From positions 1-15,470 of the forward strand of contig JANBQC010000639.1 in NCBI GenBank assembly GCA_027576995.1: a stretch of DNA of 15,470 bases. Direction: 5' to 3'. The notes below the pieces were generated by a model. That model did no database searches. It was not told where the DNA came from and worked only from the letters and a program-made list of their open reading frames with translations. Numbering within the stretch: the first letter of the stretch is position 1; each line of letters begins with the position of its first letter. Source of the stretch: Dimargaris cristalligena (lineage: Eukaryota; Kickxellomycota; Dimargaritomycetes; Dimargaritales; Dimargaritaceae). Positions 10,216 to 15,470 of this stretch are shown piece after piece. Made by a program: the position numbers and the translations under genes.

Positions 10216-13200
10216 TCAGAAATCCTCAATCGCCGGCATCACAAATTCCTGTTTACCCTCGGTCATTTTCACGGTTGCACTAGGGCATAAATCCCGAACG
10301 GGACACTCACCACAGCGCGGCCCGCTTCCCTTACATAGAATCTGACCAAAGCCCACGAACAACGGGTTGATTTCGGTCCAGTATTCTGATGGCAACCAGG
10401 ACTCCAACTGCTGCTAATTGAGAATGTCGGCCAGTGCATCGGTATGTATTCCGGTATAGAGTATATGAATATAAAGATGTGTTAGTTGTTATTCCCAAAT
10501 GGAAGGGCATTACAAAGCGGTTGACTATGTAATGTTTTGGTCCGCAGCATAGACAATCCAAATACAGCGACATAAACTACAATATGTAAACTTGGTGGTA
10601 AGTACCTTCCGGGTATGCTCGGGGGTTTTGGCTTCGGAGTCGACCCATTTTAACCGATGGCTTATGCGGTCGACATGAACGTCCACCCCAATCCCAACAT
10701 TTCTGATCAAAAGTGGTACAATTGAGCAAGTTTTATAGGATTTACAAAACAGAGGGTTAGAGAGTGGTCGATTAATTCACCAATATTCACCCATGAATGA
10801 GCGCATATGGCTAATTATATGCAACATTTGGGCATTATCAATAAGCGTGATAGCAAAGGCATGATTTCATGATCTAAACGAGCGCAAAGCAGATACTTAC
10901 TTTTTCCATGCCACTTGTAAGGTCAGATGCGCCTGTAGGATAGCCGCCAAAGCGAGTAAGTAGAGATGATGAGGTGGTGTAGTACTACATTCGGTTAGAT
11001 CTACGCAACGAATATCCAAACGGCAGATCATATTTATAGAAGGAAGCAAGAACAGTCAAAGTAACAAATACACCAAGCATGCAGCGCTACACAAAAAGAA
11101 GGACACTTACCATTTTGGGCCCAACTCCAGGAAGTTTAACCAGCCCTTCTAACGTGCTGGGGATATCTCCGTCGTATTCATCTCGGCAAATTTCGGCAAC
11201 CTTCTTAATGCATCTGTCCATCGAATACCAATTTAAACAGGAAAAGTAGATAATCAATAAGATGTACATGATGTGGTGGGATTATTTTACAACCACGGTG
11301 TAATATTCGCTATACTATGGCTGAGGCACCGAGCCCGTAGAGGGTACCATAAAATCTTAGAAAAGGGAATTCCGGCCGACATGCATTGGGTCAACTTACA
11401 TGGCTTTTTTGGAGTGAAACCCCACCTTCCTGATACATTCATCAATATCCTCGACTGATGTGTCGATCATATTCTCGATGGTTAAGCCAACCTTCTGAAG
11501 GTTCCGTACAGCCCCTGCCGTGGTCGCGTCTTTGGTCATGGAAGAGAGCATTAGGGAAACTAATGTTTGGAAGCGGTATACCTAATGATTCGTCAATTCA
11601 AAAAAGTTTCAAAATATAGACCCAACAGAACCCCGATCGTCGTCATCATCATCATCAGTATATAATCCGCAAATCAATAAACCCGAATTTGATATGTTCA
11701 ACAGTACCTGTTATTATGGGATATACCTAAAAAGGAACCTCCGCAGCTTAACTAACAGTACCCCCAGTGGGAACAGCCCCCCCCTTACCTCTCTGAGGAT
11801 CACGGGGGCTCGAAAATTGGCAAAGTTAATCATCCATCAAGAGCCTTCCAACACGTTTGGGATACAAACCAAGGGTTAAATTAAGCAATAGATTACCTTA
11901 GGATCGGCAGTGTCGTCTGCAAGACGTTCACAGCCCATGGTGTCTACTGGAGCGGAATTTTTCGACCGGTATTCCTTGATACGGGTGTACACCTGCTCCC
12001 ATTCGGACTCTTCCGTCTGTTTATCCGACTCTGGTGGCATGGCACTATTGGAGGAGGTGGAAGAGGAAGAAATAGAAGAGGAGGAGGATGGTAGTGGTAG
12101 TGGAGGATCGGCAGGGGCTTCGATGTGGGCGGTGGCCACTGACCCTTCGGCCGGAGCAGTGGTCTCAGTCACTGTTATGGGGGTGGCTGGCGGGGTTGCT
12201 GATTTAGTCGGGAGAGGGGCCGGGGAAGATCCATTTTCGGCCGGAGGAGTAGTTGGAGGAGCCTGCTCAACCACCGGACTATCCACTGACACGGGGGCGA
12301 CGCGAATTTTCTTGGCTGAAGAACGTGTAACCCGACCTACGGGCTTAGCAGGACGAGGGGTAGCGGATGATCCAGACTTGGAGGCGGTCGAGCTGGATAG
12401 CAAGACCTCCTTCTGATGATAGGGATGGAAGGAAATTCCAGAATACAGCATATAAAGAAAAAATGAGAAAGAGATTAGCACCAATCGGCATCAACTATTC
12501 GCTTGCGAAAGTGTGACAGGCCCACCCCTCCTCCGGAACCGAAAAGCGATAGCCCAATGAACTATGATGCATATGAGCAATATACTTATTAGGCATTGGG
12601 CCATGTTGATTCCCCGAAGCAGGCAACTGCCCCAGTTAGGCCCACACCCATTAACCCAACCACTCAGAGCCATCCAGGCCTTCTAGACCACCGGCCAGGC
12701 CCGGGATAATCATCGGCCAGGGGTGACAGGTGGTGGTTAGTAGGGCCCGGGTAGCTGAAAGAGAAAACGTGAGAAGGAGGGGAGAGTCAGTGGCACTCCC
12801 GTCGGGCGTTGGGGAAGTACTACCGCAGTTATATTCGAAGCAACAAGCGCGGGTAAGAGTGTTGAATACACTCCTCCCCCCTCCCCAATAAAAAAAAGCG
12901 AGAGGAGGGGGAGGGTCTACGAGTTATTATTAGAGGGCAACTAGAGTCACAAGGGAAGGCTCAAACCGGGCCGAAGTACTCACTGTACCACCCGGATTAC
13001 TCCGAAAGGGAGGTAGGGGAATAAGACATCAGGACAGGGCCAATTCTGAATCCCTCGTACATCTCCGCACCTCTCACATTGTGAAGTAAGGGAGGGGGGT
13101 AGAGGAGTACCACCCACCCTTGTGACAAACTAGCCAGGTTACTCTAATGAAAGTGGAAAGGTAAGGAAAGGCTACATACAGACACTTCGTTACTGGCGCT

Positions 13201-13278
13201 ACGTTTCCGGAGTTTCATGGGTATGGTCGAACTGGACAAAGAGTGAGTCGATCGACTGAGGGGAAGAGCAGTCTTCAT
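10216..13278 (-). CDS. NTH1: Endonuclease III homologue (bifunctional DNA glycosylase/AP lyase)
   Basis: Seven exons in transcript order: 13278-13180, 12412-11897, 11581-11400, 11213-11111, 10932-10901, 10702-10606 and 10413-10216. All join in phase to give 408 aa. The enzyme family removes oxidised pyrimidines and nicks the abasic site in base excision repair. Residues 1-33 are Ser/Arg-rich and presequence-like; 34 to about 185 are Ser/Pro/Thr-rich and disordered; about 187-408 are the catalytic core. The helix-hairpin-helix LPGVGPKM (293-300) holds catalytic Lys299. GVDVHVDR (316-323) holds catalytic Asp318. [17 protein letters not shown] (370-386) is the C-x6-C-x2-C-x5-C Fe-S loop. LESWLP---WTEIN--LVGFGQ follows the yeast Ntg pattern. 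Oddities are Met220 where relatives have Gln (SSQTKD), a 32-nt exon 5 and a GTACTT donor after exon 6. Exon 1 and its 767-nt intron are the least certain part: they rest on phase fit, a GTATGT donor and a suitable presequence. The alternative is a start at 12451 inside exon 2 extended upstream. The core is nearly certain. Confidence 0.93.
12413..13179 (-). other. Long NTH1 intron 1
   Basis: This 767-nt interval is over twice the length of any other intron in the window. Near its 3' end, on the transcript strand, are a TGCTAAT branch-point-like site and a pyrimidine-rich stretch ending in CAG. Inside it lies a homopyrimidine/homopurine hairpin (12873-12915). A 60-codon frame at 12491-12673 (-) with one hydrophobic segment has no further support. 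Confidence 0.45.
12873..12915. repeat. Homopyrimidine/homopurine inverted repeat
   Basis: CCTCCCCCCTCC (12873-12884) and GGAGGGGGAGGG (12904-12915) can pair over about 11 bp with one bulged C, around an A-rich loop. The tract is almost pure pyrimidine then pure purine, so it could also form a G-quadruplex or triplex. It falls within the proposed NTH1 intron 1. Confidence 0.6.
13180..13278 (-). other. NTH1: Candidate NTH1 first exon with two in-frame ATGs
   Basis: The ATG at 13278-13276 opens [14 protein letters not shown]..., which is Ser/Arg-rich with no acidic residue for more than 25 residues, as in mitochondrial presequences. The second ATG, 20 codons later at 13218-13216, opens [13 protein letters not shown], a basic nuclear-signal-like start. 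The exon ends at a GTATGT donor in phase 0, matching the phase-0 acceptor (CAG) before 12412. Both ATGs have C at -3, unlike the A at -3 of the other three genes here, which would allow leaky scanning. Confidence 0.5.
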
Positions 13279-13925
13279 TGGTCTGGCCCACGACAAAACC
13301 GACTGAACAATTCTATGAATGGCGGGGAGAAATGGCGACGAGGGTGCCGGGGACGGCGGAGGACGACTGGCGCGAGTACCAAAAAAAAAGGCTAATGGAG
13401 GATCCGGGAATAGTCCTCGGTCTATTTTACGGGGGGAGTGTCAAACGATGGGAATGAGAGAAGATTCGGGGGACGCGCTGTCCAAATGCAGCGCAGGGGA
13501 GAGGTGGCGGCAGTTTCGAGAAACGAGAAGAGGACTTCGAGGACCAAACACCCAGCGACGAAGAATAACGGTCAACGAAGTAGGTTCAGTTTGGGGGTAT
13601 TTCGGTGGCGACGAGAACGCGTGAGGCGAAATAAAATAACATCAATATGATATAATGGAAATATAAAGATAAGTTTCGGGGAGTGGAAGTGGAGCAGGAA
13701 AAGGAAGAAGAAACCAGCCAAAGGAAAGGGGAAGGGAATATATATATATAACATATACCGGAGAACAGTTGGTGATATTGATGATGAGTCGACTGAAAAA
13801 GACGGTATATGCACATGCGCATAGAGGCTACAGCACCACCACCTCCGCCGGCCAGGCACGGTCACAAAGGAACTGAGGAGGATGAATATATGGGGGGCTG
13901 TTGTCGTATAGTATGTCAAATAGAA

Positions 13926-13943
13926 AGAGAGAGAGAGAGAGAG
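13926..13943. repeat. (GA)n microsatellite
   Basis: An uninterrupted alternating AG tract of 18 nt in the NTH1-LSM8 intergenic region. Confidence 0.9.
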
Positions 13944-14024
13944 TCAGGTGGGTCCGGAATTGCCGTATTTGTCCCCAGCCATTTAAAATAATAGTAATTA
14001 GTATCCTTTCACTATAGCACCACA

Positions 14025-14098
14025 ACCAGGCCCAGGGAAAGTAACGGCTACTAAGCAAACCCAGCTTCCCCCCTCTGTAAACCACCACCAGGCCCAGG
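14025..14098. repeat. 12-bp direct repeat ACCAGGCCCAGG
   Basis: Two exact copies (14025-14036 and 14087-14098) start 62 bp apart, about 215-290 nt before the LSM8 ATG. Related ACCAGGC motifs occur in LSM8 intron 1. A transcription factor site is possible but unproven. Confidence 0.5.
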
Positions 14099-14311
14099 TT
14101 ACACGCACCACACCTCTCCCTTGGACTAGCCCAACCAAGGCAACTGCCCGCTTCTCCTCACACATTCCTGGCCTGGTCTCTTGCAACTCTCCTCATTCCC
14201 GTTCCATTGACCAAATACTATTCCTTGTCTAGATCCACCGTTTTGCAGTCCTTACCGTTCACTTTCTTTTCGTTCCCCGCCCCAGCTGCACTCCCCCTAT
14301 TTTTGTCCATA

Positions 14312-15380
14312 ATGTCCGCCCTCGAAGAATTCGTCAATAGTAAGTTTTCCTGACCAGGCAAACCATGACCCATACCTCTCGCCTTCTTTAACCAGGCAAG
14401 GTTTTAGGGGCCGCCTCCCCTTACCCAAGTTCCCTCCATATGCCCGCTTATAAATAGGCGTGGATTAACCGCTTTCTGACCAGCTTATGCGCCGCCCTTC
14501 CCTACCCCCACGCCAATGCGATGACGTCCCATTCGCTTTACCGAATACCACTATATCCATAGAGCAAGTGCTTGTGATTACCACTGAAGGCCGGGTTATT
14601 CTCGTAAGTAACCTTTAATATTTCCTGTTCGCGAACTTGGTGGTGCTTTTCCTACTTTGATCTGCAGGCACGAACCACACACATCACATCACAACCTACC
14701 CAAAGTTATTGCTTTTCTTGGTAAACCCGCAGATTCAATCTGGGGCACAACCCCCTCCTTCCTTGCTATATTTTCTGAACTGGGCCTGTGCTTGCCGTTC
14801 CGCAATTATACCTTCCGCCCCATGTGCCTTGCCCAATACTGATAAATCCCCCATTTAATAACAACGCCATTTCTATGATTATCGCGCCTCTATACCCACA
14901 TTTCCTACACTATTTTTATAGGGCAATCTCAAGGGTTTCGATCAAACCACCAACGTGGTCCTTACCGACAGCTCCGAGCGGATTTTCTCCGAGGATGAAG
15001 GGGTCGAATCCATCGCACTTGGCCTCTACTTTATCCGGGGGGACTCTATGTAAGTTTCCACGCACACACACACACACACACACATGCCCCCGCAGTTAAA
15101 ATATTAGCCCGCGGGGACTAATCATGTACCTACTTTTGCACTCTAATTGCATCGATCATAAAGGACTCCCCAATAACTCCGCCCCTGAATTTCTACCACC
15201 AACCATACGTTATCATCAGTTTTCTAACCTATGAATATCTTCTTAAATCACCATCAATCTTCTTTTGGGTCCAAAATTCCGCACCGTAGCGCTACGGTTG
15301 GCCTTGTAGATCCTGAAAAGGACGCCTCGATACAACTAGCCGCTATTCACGCCAAACCCATTCCTGAAATCGTTCACTGA
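14312..15380 (+). CDS. LSM8: U6 snRNA-associated Sm-like protein LSm8
   Basis: Four exons, 14312-14339, 14563-14603, 14922-15049 and 15290-15380, join in phase to give 95 aa; human LSM8 has 96. LSM8 is the subunit that defines the nuclear LSM2-8 ring, which binds the 3' oligo-U tail of U6 snRNA and is needed for U6 stability and splicing. The opening MSALEEFVN matches the LSM8 signature. The Sm1 motif includes VLVITTEGRVILGNLKGFD (13-30) and continues through TTNVVL to about residue 37. Asp30 and Asn34 are the expected RNA-contact residues. Sm2 is ALGLYFIRGD (55-64). The C-terminus AAIHAKPIPEIVH resembles the family's LGNIRAEPLNSVAH ending. Donors are all GTAAGT. Introns are 223, 318 and 240 nt, and the last-but-one contains nothing I recognise. 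ATG 14312 has A at -3. It is divergent from NTH1. Confidence 0.96.
15063..15084 (+). repeat. (CA)n microsatellite in LSM8 intron 3
   Basis: Eleven CA units begin 14 nt after the exon 3 donor. Intronic CA repeats near a donor can affect splicing in other eukaryotes; here that is only a possibility. Confidence 0.9.
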
Positions 15381-15470
15381 TAACACTAAAATCAAACACG
15401 CTGGGCTGCAAAACCAAAACAATCCTCCCCGACTCCACTTTATGTTTTTCTTATTTTTTTTCCTTTTATA
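15381..15470 (+). other. LSM8 3' flank
   Basis: AC-rich then T-rich sequence after the LSM8 stop codon, most likely the 3' UTR. No AATAAA is visible before the window ends. Confidence 0.5.

Larger units (their letters stand above)
13279..14311. promoter_or_regulatory. Divergent NTH1-LSM8 upstream region
   Basis: About 1 kb separates the proposed NTH1 start (-) from the LSM8 start (+), so the promoters of both should lie here. It holds a TA-rich tract (13738-13757), a (GA)n tract (13926-13943), an imperfect palindrome TATGC-ACATGC-GCATA (13808-13823), two copies of ACCAGGCCCAGG (14025-14036 and 14087-14098) and a pyrimidine-rich leader just before LSM8. The frame 13319-13624 (+) is arginine/glycine-rich with no recognisable motif, and I do not call it a gene. 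Confidence 0.45.

Noticed and set aside
10961..10980. Box C-like ATGATGA as possible intronic snoRNA, and a similar TGATGA tract at 11643-11657
   Set aside because: The first is antisense to the host gene. Neither has a CTGA box D at a suitable distance or terminal stems.
11910..12416. A 168-codon open frame on the plus strand, Gly/Val/Glu-rich
   Set aside because: It is the antisense shadow of the low-complexity exon 2 of NTH1; the minus-strand reading leads straight into the conserved catalytic core.
12418..12451. ATG at 12451 as the NTH1 start, with [13 protein letters not shown] as N-terminus
   Set aside because: The segment looks like an intron 3' end (branch-point-like TGCTAAT, pyrimidine-rich, CAG), and an upstream exon joins in phase with a better N-terminus. 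It remains the fallback if exon 1 is wrong.
12491..12673. A 60-codon minus-strand frame with one membrane-like helix
   Set aside because: It sits inside the proposed NTH1 intron 1 and does not splice in phase to exon 2; nothing else supports it.
13319..13624. A 101-codon Arg/Gly-rich frame on the plus strand
   Set aside because: It lies in the divergent promoter region, has no recognisable motif, and the opposite strand upstream of NTH1 is equally open.
13572..13919. A 115-codon minus-strand frame with Phe/Ile-rich segments
   Set aside because: The hydrophobic look comes from purine-rich plus-strand sequence and TA/GA repeats; there is no start context, splice pattern or family match.
1..15470. 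tRNA and rRNA genes, CRISPR arrays
   Set aside because: I found no GGTTCGANTCC-type B box with a matching A box, no conserved rRNA segments and no regularly spaced repeats.

Overview
The window looks like a piece of nuclear DNA from a fungus, probably an early-diverging lineage (Zoopagomycota-like; the lineage is inference and weak). The evidence is split genes with introns of about 160-320 nt, donors that are nearly all GTAAGT/GTATGT-like, pyrimidine-rich 3' splice sites, proteins with long Ser/Thr/Pro-rich disordered parts, and best recalled family matches among fungi, animals and plants. There are no bacterial-style operons or ribosome binding sites.

Layout. (1) 1-1.93 kb: AT-rich DNA with no intact gene and stop-ridden protein-like stretches, perhaps old retroelement remains. 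(2) 1.93-4.06 kb: non-coding, with a TA microsatellite and a striking pair of adjacent inverted repeats; its right end should be the promoter of the next gene. (3) 4060-7058 (+): a seven-exon gene for a predicted 576-aa protein with signal peptide, ectodomain, seven membrane helices and a cytoplasmic Ser/Thr-rich tail, so GPCR-like in topology but of no family I can name. (4) 7818-9566 (+): an intronless 582-aa protein with the two hallmarks of augmin subunit 8 (HAUS8 / plant QWRF-AUG8): a basic SRF-type motif near the N-terminus and an LQW-F helical domain near the C-terminus. (5) 13278-10216 (-): a seven-exon endonuclease III homologue (NTH1/Ntg type) with helix-hairpin-helix, catalytic Lys and Asp, and a four-Cys Fe-S loop; it converges on the HAUS8-like gene. 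(6) 14312-15380 (+): a four-exon LSM8 gene, divergent from NTH1 across about 1 kb of shared upstream DNA.

The genes do not form one pathway. LSM8 (U6 snRNA ring) and NTH1 (base excision repair) are housekeeping genes, the HAUS8-like protein points to microtubule-dependent microtubule nucleation, and the 7TM protein to the cell surface or endomembranes. The points most worth a second look are the augmin-like subunit, the uncharacterised 7TM architecture, and three peculiarities of NTH1: two in-frame starts suited to mitochondrial and nuclear forms, a Met in place of a near-invariant active-site Gln, and a 32-nt micro-exon. All gene models come from splice-site phase and recalled family alignments, without database searches.
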